Origin: CAWELS01 sp964468205
Lineage (GTDB): Bacteria; Acidobacteriota; Terriglobia; Bryobacterales; Bryobacteraceae
Length of the DNA: 64,000 bases
Assembly: GCA_964468205.1 (NCBI GenBank)
Contig: CAYXVG010000024.1
Coordinates: 1 to 64,000, forward strand
Reading direction: 5' to 3'
Part shown: piece after piece, positions 17,294-25,361 of the stretch
How positions within the stretch are numbered: position 1 is the stretch's first letter
How the letters are laid out: each line of letters begins with the position of its first letter
Notes under the pieces: generated by a model
Database searches by the model: none
What the model saw: only the letters and a program-made list of their open reading frames with translations
What the model was told of the DNA's origin: nothing
Translations under genes and position numbers: made by a program

Positions 17294-18316
17294 TCATTTT
17301 GCCGCGAGTTGCAGGGCGCTCCAGCGGCCAAGCTCTTCTTCAATCTGTTTGTTGACGCCGGCGGCAGCGTACTCGCCCGCGACCCGAATGGCGTTTTTCA
17401 TTGCATTGACATTGGACGAGCCGTGGCAGATGATGCAGACCCCCTTCACACCCAACAGGGGCGCGCCGCCGGCCTCGGAGTAATCCACGCGTTTCTTAAA
17501 ATCGTCATAGGCGGACCTGGAAAGCAGATAACCGAGCTTCCGTACCGGGGTTGCGCCCAGGGACTCGCGCAGCAGATCGCTGATGAAGTCTGCTAATCCT
17601 TCGCTGACTTTGAGCACGACGTTACCGACAAAACCATCACAAACGATGACGTCCACCTCTCCCGAGTAGATGTCGCGCCCCTCGACGTTGCCGATGAAAT
17701 TGATGGGTAGATCTTTCATGAGCGGGAGCGCGCTTCGGGTGAGTTCATTGCCCTTGTGCTCTTCTTCACCAATGGAGAGCAAGCCGACCCGTGGATTGCC
17801 GGTGTGGAGGATGAGACGGGAGTAAACCTCGCCCATGACGGCGAATTGCACCAGCATTTTGGGAGTGGAGTCGACATTTGCGCCGACGTCGACGACGACG
17901 GCGAATTTGCCCGCCCGGGTCGGCATGGCCGTGGCGAGGGCGGGACGGTCCACGCCGGGTACCATTCCCTGAACGATCTTGGCTGTTGCCATCACGGCTC
18001 CGGTGTTGCCCGCGGAGACGACACCCTGAGCGCGGCCTTCCCGGACCAAGCGGGAGGCCACGCGGATGGAACTATCCTTCTTGTTCCGCAGCGCCTTGGC
18101 GGCAGCGTCGTGCATGGTGATCGCTTCGCTTGCGTGGACGACCTCGATGGGCAGTTCGGCGCCGGCGGCCTGATTCCTCAGCTCCGCGCGAATCATCTCC
18201 TCGCGGCCGACCAGGACGACGTTGACGTTATGCGACTTGACGGCCGCGATCGCTCCCGCGACCTCAGTATTCGGGGCGTTGTCACCGCCCATCGCATCCA
18301 CAGCGACGGTCACCAT
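17294..18316 (-). CDS. plsX: Phosphate acyltransferase PlsX
   Basis: A 340-residue enzyme that converts acyl-ACP plus phosphate to acyl-phosphate, the first step of PlsX/PlsY phospholipid synthesis. The N-terminal VTVAVDAMGGDNAP, the SIGEEEHKGNELT and the FIGNVEGRDI...VIVCDGFVGNVVLK segments are diagnostic. It normally starts a fatty-acid/phospholipid gene cluster, but here fabD/fabH do not follow; dsbD does. GGGGAGAG upstream serves as the ribosome site. Confidence 0.97.
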   Translation of the reverse strand: MVTVAVDAMGGDNAPNTEVAGAIAAVKSHNVNVVLVGREEMIRAELRNQAAGAELPIEVVHASEAITMHDAAAKALRNKKDSSIRVASRLVREGRAQGVVSAGNTGAVMATAKIVQGMVPGVDRPALATAMPTRAGKFAVVVDVGANVDSTPKMLVQFAVMGEVYSRLILHTGNPRVGLLSIGEEEHKGNELTRSALPLMKDLPINFIGNVEGRDIYSGEVDVIVCDGFVGNVVLKVSEGLADFISDLLRESLGATPVRKLGYLLSRSAYDDFKKRVDYSEAGGAPLLGVKGVCIICHGSSNVNAMKNAIRVAGEYAAAGVNKQIEEELGRWSALQLAAK

Positions 18317-18343
18317 TACGCGCGTCTACTCTCCCCGGGATGC

Positions 18344-18526
18344 TTAGGACTCGGCGACTTCGATGACTTCGCGGCCCTTGTATTTTCCGGTATGCGGCGA
18401 GACGCGGTGCGGCATTTGGGGCAGTCCCGTGTCCGGGCAGGTGGCGGCGGCGGGTTTTTTAAGTGCGTCGTGCGCCCGGCGGTTGCTGGTCCGCCTTTTC
18501 GAGTGTCTACGTTTCGGATTTGGCAT
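18344..18526 (-). CDS. rpmF: 50S ribosomal protein L32 (cysteine-poor form)
   Basis: A 60-residue ribosomal protein starting at ATG 18526, after GAAGGAAG; the longer upstream frame is rejected because MPNPKRRHSKRRT is the canonical L32 start. The zinc-ribbon form of L32 has four cysteines in two C-x2-C pairs. Here the first pair is reduced to CPDTG and the second reads SPHTG, leaving one cysteine. It is thus a zinc-independent (C-minus) type. It sits between yceD and plsX as in most bacteria. Confidence 0.95.
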   Translation of the reverse strand: MPNPKRRHSKRRTSNRRAHDALKKPAAATCPDTGLPQMPHRVSPHTGKYKGREVIEVAES

Positions 18527-18585
18527 TATTTTACTTCCTTCTTTGTTCGTATTTCCTTGCCGGAGGGAACTCCACCGGCATTGCC

Positions 18586-19113
18586 TCAGCGCGACGGCTT
18601 GAAATCGCGAAGGGCCGCCCACCGCTCATCGCTTCGCTCTGGCCGGCAGGTACAGGTTTCGCGATTCCGGTTCGCGCCGCAGTGGGGGCAGAAGCCCTTG
18701 CAATCGTCATGGCAAACCCAGTGCATGGGCAACCAGAGTAGCACCTGTTCCCGAAGAACCGTGGCCAGCTTGAGACTCTCGCCTTCGTAGTAGCCGATTT
18801 CGGTATCTTCGTCCTCCAGTTCGAGTTCGGCCGCATCCTCATCCGAGGAAGCGGGGCGGTAGTGAAGCGTAAACTGCCGGTCCAGCTCGAAGCCGGACTT
18901 CTCCAGGCACCGGTCACATTCACCTTCCAATACACCTCGTACTCTGCCTGTCACCCGAATCTCGTCGGTACCGGTCAACAACCCAGCTTCACCGGTGATC
19001 CGAAGCGGCGAGGTCTGCCGGAAATTCGTCTCACTGAGGTCGATTTCGGCCGGCGCATAAGTCCGATCGAACGCGATCTCGTGGAGTTCCAATTCCCGTA
19101 AGGTTAACTGCAT
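18586..19113 (-). CDS. yceD: YceD/DUF177 family protein
   Basis: A protein of about 175 residues in the YceD (DUF177) family, linked to 23S rRNA and L32 accumulation in other organisms. The core VRGVLEGECDRCLEK is typical. C-terminal CHDDC-x2-FCPHCGANRN forms an additional zinc-type cysteine cluster. ATG 19113 gives the usual MQLTLREL start; an in-frame ATG at 19131 is possible. It is the first gene of the yceD-rpmF-plsX-dsbD unit. Confidence 0.9.
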   Translation of the reverse strand: MQLTLRELELHEIAFDRTYAPAEIDLSETNFRQTSPLRITGEAGLLTGTDEIRVTGRVRGVLEGECDRCLEKSGFELDRQFTLHYRPASSDEDAAELELEDEDTEIGYYEGESLKLATVLREQVLLWLPMHWVCHDDCKGFCPHCGANRNRETCTCRPERSDERWAALRDFKPSR

Positions 19114-19150
19114 GCACACGACACCTGTCACGCTCGAAGCGGCAAAACTC

Positions 19151-19156
19151 TATTAT
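19151..19156 (-). promoter_or_regulatory. Perfect -10 box for the yceD operon
   Basis: TATAAT on the minus strand lies 38-43 nt before the ATG at 19113, giving a leader of about 30 nt. The -35 region (TTCGCT at 18-nt spacing) is poor. Confidence 0.55.
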
Positions 19157-19273
19157 AGCGCGGGGCGCGCGTGTAAGCGAAACGCAACGCAAACAAAGGC
19201 TAGGCAGAATGTTGTTTGAGGTCCAGAGTTTGGGTCCGCCCATATGGTATCTTAAGGGAGGAAACCACGCAGG

Positions 19274-19349
19274 GAGTCGGTAGCTCAGTTGGTAGAGCAA
19301 CGGCCTTTTAAGCCGTGGGTCCCGGGTTCGAGCCCCGGCCGACTCACCA
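19274..19349 (+). tRNA. tRNA-Lys(TTT)
   Basis: A complete cloverleaf: acceptor GAGTCGG pairs with CCGACTC, D-arm GCTC-AGTTGGTA-GAGC, anticodon stem ACGGC/GCCGT around a CTTTTAA loop (anticodon TTT, lysine), T-arm CCGGG-TTCGAGC-CCCGG, discriminator A and encoded CCA. No deviations noticed. Confidence 0.97.
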
Positions 19350-19678
19350 TAGTTTACCCTGTCCTTCCCAAGCCGACGCCGCTGGGCTCTCCGCCAAATG
19401 TGGGGGGCTCTGCTGGCGTGAAGCTGAACAACCAACATAAGTCACGTGCCTTTGGCGATCAACTCCCGCAACCCGTCGCAGCGCCCTGACGCCATTGGGC
19501 CGTGTTCCACTCAAACCTAAACAATCAGCTACTCCAGACCTAGGTTCAGTTAGTAAACTCAATCAACATCATGTAAATATATATTGACATACTACCCGTG
19601 TAGCATTAGTCTTTGTCATAGCGATAGTAAGATTCGAGGCTTCTCTCGGACAGGGGAAACAGGACAAGGAGGCATTTA
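19350..19678. other. Intergenic region between tRNA-Lys and the Oar-type receptor gene
   Basis: No gene supported over 329 bp. The first 180 bp show no recognisable feature. From about 19550 the sequence becomes strongly A+T rich and contains the receptor promoter, then a roughly 60-nt leader ending in AAGGAGG before the ATG at 19679. Confidence 0.6.
19584..19612 (+). promoter_or_regulatory. Sigma70-type promoter of the receptor gene
   Basis: TTGACA at 19584-19589, 17-nt spacer, TAGTCT at 19607-19612. The spacer contains a short palindrome CTAC-CCGT-GTAG (19592-19603) that may be an operator. Confidence 0.65.
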
Positions 19679-22600
19679 ATGCAACCACTGGTAAGCCGAT
19701 CGGTGTTGCTGGTATTGACGGCGCTGGCGGTGGCTATGACCGCCAGCGGCCAGCTTTCGACGGGCGCCATCACCGGAATTGTGAGCGATCCTACGGGGGC
19801 GGTGGTACCGGGTGCGGCAGTTGAGGCGACAGGTCTGGAGACCGGGGCCTCGTTCACTGCCGAAGCCAGCGCGTCAGGTGAATATACGATTCCGTTATTG
19901 CAGCCGGGGAGTTACCGGCTTACGGTGCGGTCGCCGGGATTCCGCACGTATTCGCGGAGCAACGTGACCATCGAGTCCGGGCGCACAATCCGCATTGACA
20001 TGGCGCTGGAGGTCGGCGAAGTCACCGAGACGGTGGAGGTATCGGCTGCGACGCCTTTGCTGGAGTCCGAGACTTCAACCGTCGGACAATTTATTGAAAA
20101 CAAGAGCGTTACTGACATGCCGCTGAGCGGACGCCGAGTCGGCGATCTGCTTGGACTAATGGGGCACTCGGTGTACGTGGCGGGTAACACGATCCGGCCT
20201 CGGGTCTCGGTGGCGGGCGGCCGGGCCGATCAGCAAACGTGGCAGATTGACGGAGTGAACGCGAACAACGTCGGGCTGGAGATCCCGCAAGCGCTGTTCA
20301 ACCCCCCGGTGGAGTCCACGCAGGAGTTGCGCATCCAGCAGAATAACTACTCGGCCGAGTACGGCAATTCGAGTGGCGGCGTGGTGGCCATCACCACGAA
20401 GTCCGGCACGAACGAGTTTCACGGGAACGCTTATTACAACCTCCGCAACGAGAAGCTCGACGCGAGAAACTTTTTTGCAGCCGAGAGGACGCCGCTGAAG
20501 TGGAACATGTTCGGCGGGAGCGCTGGCGGGCCTATTCTCAAGAACCGCACGTTCTTCTTCGTAAATCCGGAGTGGAACCGGCAACGCAACGGTATTGTGA
20601 GGCGATTCACAGTACCGACGGCGCTCGAGCGGTCGGGCGACTTTTCGCAGACGACGAACAATGCCGGCGCCCTGACGACGATCCACGACTGGAACACCCA
20701 GCGGCCCGACCCGGACAACCCGAGCCGTATCATCCGCGATCCTTTCCCGGGCAACGTGATTCCGCAGAACATGATGGACCCGGTGGGCTCCCAACTGACC
20801 AGCTTCTACCCGAATCCGAACAACACGCCGACCAACCTCGCCGGGGCGAACAACTTCCTGGGGAGCCAATCGAACGGCTTGAACCTGTTTACGCTGACGC
20901 TCAAGGTGGATCATACTTTCGACGAGAACAACCGCTTCACATTCCGGCACATTCTGCATGATTTCCCCACCGCGAACCAGCCGGTGTTTTCGCAGACCGC
21001 GGCGGACCCGTTCGCGAACGTGACCGACCGGAGGGCCTTCAGCTACCTGTTCAACTTCATACACAATTTCACGCCGACGATGATCAATGACCTGCGTGTG
21101 AACTGGCAGCCCCGGCGTTTTGAGATCTCGGCCATCGAGCGCGACGGGAACTGGCCGCAGCAACTGGGGCTCCAGGGCGTGAGCGGCATGGCCTTCCCGC
21201 GGATCAACGCCGCCGGGTTCCAGGCGATGGGGCTGACCAATCAGTTCCGTGACCAACGGCCCATCCAGGACCTTCACATCGTGGAGAACGTCTCGAAGTT
21301 CCACGCTAACCACTCGTGGAAGTTCGGCTTCGAGTTCCGGCGTTCGCGCAATAAGGAAGACCTGCGGCGGCTGGAATCCGGGCAGTTCAACTTTAACCCC
21401 CAGCCGACGGGTCTGCCCGGAACTGGGAATACGGGTCACGCGATCGCGAGCATGCTTGTCGGGTTCCCGAACCGGGGGCAGACGTTCCTCGCCGACACGC
21501 TGGACCGCCGCGCCGATTACTACGCCGTCTATGCCAACGACGACTGGAAGGCGCGCTCGAACCTGACGCTCAACCTCGGCGTGCGATGGGAAGCGCACAC
21601 GCCCAAGACGGACGCGCTGGACCGGATGAACGGCTTCGATTTGAACGCTATCAACCCGGTATCGGGTACGCCCGGGGTGATCACTTTCGCCGGGCGTGAC
21701 GGCGTGGGGCGCACCGTCTATGACGGCGACTACAATAACGTCGGCCCGCGCGTCGGATTGGCGTGGAAGCCCACATCGGACCAGAAGTTGGTGATCCGGG
21801 CCGGATATGGAGTGTTTTACGGCGTACCGCTGCCTGGGTCAAACAACATGGCTGCCGGCTTCTCGGACCAGGGTGACTTCACGACTCCAGACAACGGGAT
21901 CACACCGCCTTTTTTGCTTCGTGATGGCGTACCCAGCGCGGAACGGGAGGAGCTTGGTCCCGGTTTCGGCGCCGTTCCCGTGGGCGAGGGAGCCCGGTTT
22001 TCACCGCAGTTTATCGATCAGGACCGTGAGCTTGGCTACTCCCAGATGTGGAACTTGAGTATCCAGCGGGAGATTGGTTGGCGGACGATGCTGGAAGTGT
22101 CGTATGCCGGCAACGTCGGTCATAAGCTGCCGGCGTTGGACATCAGCATCAACCAGGTGCGGCCGGAGCTGATGGGCCCTGGAAACGCTCAGGCGAGGCG
22201 GCCGTTTCCCCAGTTCAACAATGTCGTCACAGTGAGACGGATGTGGGGAAACTCCAGCTATCACGGCCTTAACATAAAGCTCGAGAAGCGCTTCTCCGAC
22301 GGGCTGAATTTCCTGGCAAACTACACATGGGCGAAATTCATCGACGATGTGCCGGCGCAGTTCGAGGCGGGGCAGACGCGGGATAGCACGCAGAACCTGT
22401 ATGACAGGGCCGCGGAGAAGGCCCTGTCCGGCAACGACGTGCGGCACCGCTTCGTATGGAGTTCGGTGTACGAACTGCCCTGGGGTTCGGGGCGCAAATA
22501 CCTGAACCAGGGGCCGCTGGGGAAGATCGCCGGCGGCTGGAACCTGGGCCTGATCGTCACGCTGCAAGCCGGAAGCCCGATTTCTCTGGTGACCCAGGTG

Positions 22601-22975
22601 AATGGCACGAACGCCTTCACGCCTGGTCCGCAGCGGGTTGACGTGTTACGCGACCCGGCTCTACCGGAGTCCCAGCGCACGGTGGACCGCTACTTTGACA
22701 CGGAGGCGGTCGCCGCCCCGGCACAGTTCACTTTCGGGAATGCCGGCCGATCAATCCTGACTGGGCCGGGGCTGACCAACTTCGACATCTCGTTGCTGAA
22801 GAACCATCCCATCGGAGAGCGGTTTAACGTCCAGTTCCGCGCCGAGGCCTTCAACGCGTTTAACCACGTGAACTTCAACGAACCGGGCCGCGCGTTCGGC
22901 GCCTCGAACTTCGGCGTCGTCAACAGCGCCCGCGCGGGGCGCATTATGCAGCTTGGGCTGAAGCTGTCGTTCTGA
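19679..22975 (+). CDS. Oar-type TonB-dependent outer-membrane receptor with carboxypeptidase-regulatory domain
   Basis: A 1098-residue outer-membrane protein. A signal peptide (residues 1-25, ending ASGQ) precedes a carboxypeptidase-regulatory-like beta-sandwich (TGIVSDPTGAVVPGAAVEA to IDMALEVGEVTETVEV, about 30-120). A plug domain follows (GRRVGDLLGLM, YSAEYGNSSGGVVAITTKSGTNEFHGNAYY), then a long beta-barrel ending with LGLKLSF, where the terminal aromatic residue fits outer-membrane insertion. Acidobacterial genomes usually encode dozens of such receptors, thought to take up plant-derived oligosaccharides or other large nutrients. No neighbouring substrate-degrading gene identifies its ligand. 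AAGGAGG precedes the start. Confidence 0.93.
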   Translation: MQPLVSRSVLLVLTALAVAMTASGQLSTGAITGIVSDPTGAVVPGAAVEATGLETGASFTAEASASGEYTIPLLQPGSYRLTVRSPGFRTYSRSNVTIESGRTIRIDMALEVGEVTETVEVSAATPLLESETSTVGQFIENKSVTDMPLSGRRVGDLLGLMGHSVYVAGNTIRPRVSVAGGRADQQTWQIDGVNANNVGLEIPQALFNPPVESTQELRIQQNNYSAEYGNSSGGVVAITTKSGTNEFHGNAYYNLRNEKLDARNFFAAERTPLKWNMFGGSAGGPILKNRTFFFVNPEWNRQRNGIVRRFTVPTALERSGDFSQTTNNAGALTTIHDWNTQRPDPDNPSRIIRDPFPGNVIPQNMMDPVGSQLTSFYPNPNNTPTNLAGANNFLGSQSNGLNLFTLTLKVDHTFDENNRFTFRHILHDFPTANQPVFSQTAADPFANVTDRRAFSYLFNFIHNFTPTMINDLRVNWQPRRFEISAIERDGNWPQQLGLQGVSGMAFPRINAAGFQAMGLTNQFRDQRPIQDLHIVENVSKFHANHSWKFGFEFRRSRNKEDLRRLESGQFNFNPQPTGLPGTGNTGHAIASMLVGFPNRGQTFLADTLDRRADYYAVYANDDWKARSNLTLNLGVRWEAHTPKTDALDRMNGFDLNAINPVSGTPGVITFAGRDGVGRTVYDGDYNNVGPRVGLAWKPTSDQKLVIRAGYGVFYGVPLPGSNNMAAGFSDQGDFTTPDNGITPPFLLRDGVPSAEREELGPGFGAVPVGEGARFSPQFIDQDRELGYSQMWNLSIQREIGWRTMLEVSYAGNVGHKLPALDISINQVRPELMGPGNAQARRPFPQFNNVVTVRRMWGNSSYHGLNIKLEKRFSDGLNFLANYTWAKFIDDVPAQFEAGQTRDSTQNLYDRAAEKALSGNDVRHRFVWSSVYELPWGSGRKYLNQGPLGKIAGGWNLGLIVTLQAGSPISLVTQVNGTNAFTPGPQRVDVLRDPALPESQRTVDRYFDTEAVAAPAQFTFGNAGRSILTGPGLTNFDISLLKNHPIGERFNVQFRAEAFNAFNHVNFNEPGRAFGASNFGVVNSARAGRIMQLGLKLSF

Positions 22976-23091
22976 GCGAGGATGGCGGCGGTGTCCCGGG
23001 CGGCGCTGCCGCGTCTCACATTAGCCCGAGGATAGCGAGCCCGGGCCGGACCGTTTCGGCGGCCATGGCGCGCAGCGGCTTGGGGCTACAA

Positions 23092-23559
23092 TCAGGTTCG
23101 CGCTGATAGTTTCGCAACCACCGGCTTGACGAGGCGTTCGTAGTCCGCGAAGGAGAGGCGGATCAGTTCCGTGTGCGAACCCGCGCTGAAGGCGATTTCG
23201 TCCGCTTTTGTCAGGCTCTCGGCGACGAAGACATCCATCCCGTAGAGGTTGCCGAATGGCGGCATGGCGCCGGTTTCGCAGTCCGGGAACATGCTCTTGA
23301 ATTCGCTCTCGTTCGCCAGTTCTACGTTTGCTCCGCCGGCAGCCTCTCGCATGAGATTGAAATCGAGTTGGTATGCGGCGGGGAGGACGGCCATGGCCAT
23401 TTTCCCGCCGAGCTTGACCATGACTGTCTTGGCGACGTTCTTGCCGGTGATGTGGGCGTTGGCCGCGATCTCCTGAGCGGTGTAAGCCCTGGAGTGGGTG
23501 ATGGTGACGTACTTCACTTTGTTCTGATCAAGAAATTCTTTCAGTTTCTGTACAGGCAT
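23092..23559 (-). CDS. YbaK/ProX-type aminoacyl-tRNA deacylase
   Basis: A 155-residue editing-domain protein of the YbaK/INS superfamily, which hydrolyses mischarged tRNAs in trans. AYTAQEIAANAHITGKNVAKTVMVK contains the conserved lysine region, and ETGAMPPFGNLYGMDVFV is the conserved glycine-rich motif. Which amino acid it removes cannot be deduced. GAGGAGGG precedes the start and a minus-strand TAATAT lies further upstream. Confidence 0.9.
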   Translation of the reverse strand: MPVQKLKEFLDQNKVKYVTITHSRAYTAQEIAANAHITGKNVAKTVMVKLGGKMAMAVLPAAYQLDFNLMREAAGGANVELANESEFKSMFPDCETGAMPPFGNLYGMDVFVAESLTKADEIAFSAGSHTELIRLSFADYERLVKPVVAKLSART

Positions 23560-23712
23560 GGGGCCCTCCTCATGAGTTCTCCGCCGGAACCATATTACTC
23601 TTTAGTTCTTCTTACGTGACAGTTTCGGAGCGGGCGGCGTTACGGGGAAGCCGAAGCGATTCCCGGTCGATTGGGGCCGGGGAACTGTCTCGCCGGTATC
23701 CAGTTGGCGGTC

Positions 23713-24471
23713 TTAACCTACCAACCAGGCGGTGACGTTTTGCACGGTGCGCTGGACCATCGGGTGGTTGATGGTGGCCGTATTGTGGCCGGGGATGAAG
23801 ACGGCCACCTTGCCCTTTCCATAGGCGTGGGCCCAGCCTTGGGGGGCGCGGCCGTGCTGCGGCGAGTGGCTCTCCATGAATACGGAGGTTTGGCTCTCAT
23901 CCATCTCCACCTCGTACTCTTCGTCGGCGACAGTGAAAGGCGTCACTCCCTTCGTAAGCTCGGGCATCTTGCCGGTAGGCGAGACCTTGATTTCCACGAT
24001 GGCTGGGTGGCGGATGAAGTAGGAGCGGGCGACACGGGAGACTCCGTTGCCCTTGGTGTAGTTGCCGAAGCCGTCGTGATAAAGGAACAGCTTGCCTCCA
24101 GTCTCGACGTAGCTGACGAACTTGTCCTCCTGAGCGGGGGTGAGCCAGCTTGCGCGTTCTCCGGCGCCGGGCTTCAGGTCGCGGTCACGGAAATACTGAA
24201 TGTACTCGCGGCCCTCGCGGCTCATGATGATCAAGTCGAAGCTCGCGAAGTCATCCCACGGCACGTTGTAGTCCATGATGGTCATGGCCTTCCAGCCGGC
24301 CTTTCTCAAACCACCGACGAGAGCGCGGTCAAGGGGCGCCACGCAATGGTAGGCGTCGCCGAGAATGGCGAGGACCCGCTTCTCTGATCTCGCGGACTGC
24401 GCCCGCTCGGCGGCGCTGCCGAACATGGTTGCGGCAGTTGTCTTCAGAACCTGGCGGCGTGTGCTGTTCAT
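23713..24471 (-). CDS. Tat-exported ThuA-domain protein
   Basis: A 252-residue protein from ATG 24471 (GGGAGG 7 nt upstream), beginning with a likely twin-arginine signal (TRRQVLKTTAATMFG). The body is a ThuA-like class-I glutamine-amidotransferase fold (VLAILGDAYHCVAPLDRAL, FDLIIMSREGREYIQYF, GGKLFLYHDGFGNY, GKGKVAVFIPGHN). ThuA proteins are linked to trehalose/disaccharide oxidation or are of unknown function; the classical catalytic cysteine of amidotransferases is absent. It acts outside the cytoplasm. Confidence 0.83.
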   Translation of the reverse strand: MNSTRRQVLKTTAATMFGSAAERAQSARSEKRVLAILGDAYHCVAPLDRALVGGLRKAGWKAMTIMDYNVPWDDFASFDLIIMSREGREYIQYFRDRDLKPGAGERASWLTPAQEDKFVSYVETGGKLFLYHDGFGNYTKGNGVSRVARSYFIRHPAIVEIKVSPTGKMPELTKGVTPFTVADEEYEVEMDESQTSVFMESHSPQHGRAPQGWAHAYGKGKVAVFIPGHNTATINHPMVQRTVQNVTAWLVG

Positions 24472-24619
24472 TCGGTTGCCTCCCGTAGCAGTCGCCAACA
24501 AGATATCACGTTGGAAGGGCCCGTCGGGAGGTACGTTTGACGGTGTGTTAAAGAACTCGAGATCGTTGCGGGAGCGTCGGCCGCGAAGCGGCGCGCTATT
24601 CTGAAGGCTGGCTTACGGT

Positions 24620-25354
24620 ATGAACGTAGATGAGTTGCGCCGCACGTGGGACGGGTTTGCAGAGACGGATCCATGGCGGGCGATTCTGGGGCGGCCCGGG
24701 GAAGGGAAGCCGATTACCGCCGAGGAGTTCTTCGCGACCGGCGTATGCGAGATCCAGGAAGTGATGCGCTATGCGCAGGCGCTGGATCTTCCCGCCAGGC
24801 GGCGAACCGCTCTCGACTTCGGCTGTGGCGCCGGCCGGGTGACGCAGGCGCTGGCGGATCACTTCGAGATCGTGACGGGGATTGACGTCTCGCCGGCGAT
24901 GCTCGCGCTGGCCGTCCGGCACAACCGCCACGGCGAGCGCTGCCGCTACGTGCTGAACGAGAATCGCACCCTCGATCAATTGGAACCCGGCTCGATCGAT
25001 CTCGTCTATTCGAACATTACGCTGCAGCACCTGCGCCCGCGGTTAATTCGGGCCTACCTCCGGGGGTTGCTCCGGGTGCTGGCTCCGAAGGGACTACTGC
25101 TATTTCACCTCCCCAGCCACCGGCGCCGCCCGTGGCTCGCGCGCGTGCTTCCAGGCAACCTCTATCAGGAGGCCGGACGGTTGCTGTTGCCGCTGCTCAG
25201 GCCGGGCAGACCGCTGATCGAGATGCACGCTATCCGCCGGCCGGAAGTGATCCGCCTATTGGAAGTTCAGGGCGGGCGAGTGCTGGCGCACCAGCAGCGG
25301 GATTCCGCCGGTTCGGCTTGGGTGAGCTACCGCTACGCGGTGACAGTCGAGTAA
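24620..25354 (+). CDS. Class-I SAM-dependent methyltransferase
   Basis: A 244-residue methyltransferase with motif I LDFGCGAGRVTQAL near residues 57-70, motif II VTGIDVSPAML, motif IV IDLVYSNITLQHL and a post-core segment LRVLAPKGLLLFHLP. The C-terminal 70 residues look like an acceptor-binding addition. Substrate unknown; small-molecule or glycan methylation is as likely as any. GAAGG lies 13 nt before the ATG. It converges on the MOCOS-like gene 7 bp away. Confidence 0.87.
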   Translation: MNVDELRRTWDGFAETDPWRAILGRPGEGKPITAEEFFATGVCEIQEVMRYAQALDLPARRRTALDFGCGAGRVTQALADHFEIVTGIDVSPAMLALAVRHNRHGERCRYVLNENRTLDQLEPGSIDLVYSNITLQHLRPRLIRAYLRGLLRVLAPKGLLLFHLPSHRRRPWLARVLPGNLYQEAGRLLLPLLRPGRPLIEMHAIRRPEVIRLLEVQGGRVLAHQQRDSAGSAWVSYRYAVTVE

Positions 25355-25361
25355 CCGCCCG

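Noticed and set aside
20156..21598. A 480-codon open frame antisense to the receptor gene
   Set aside because: Composition typical of shadow frames and no start signal; the plus-strand receptor is unmistakable.
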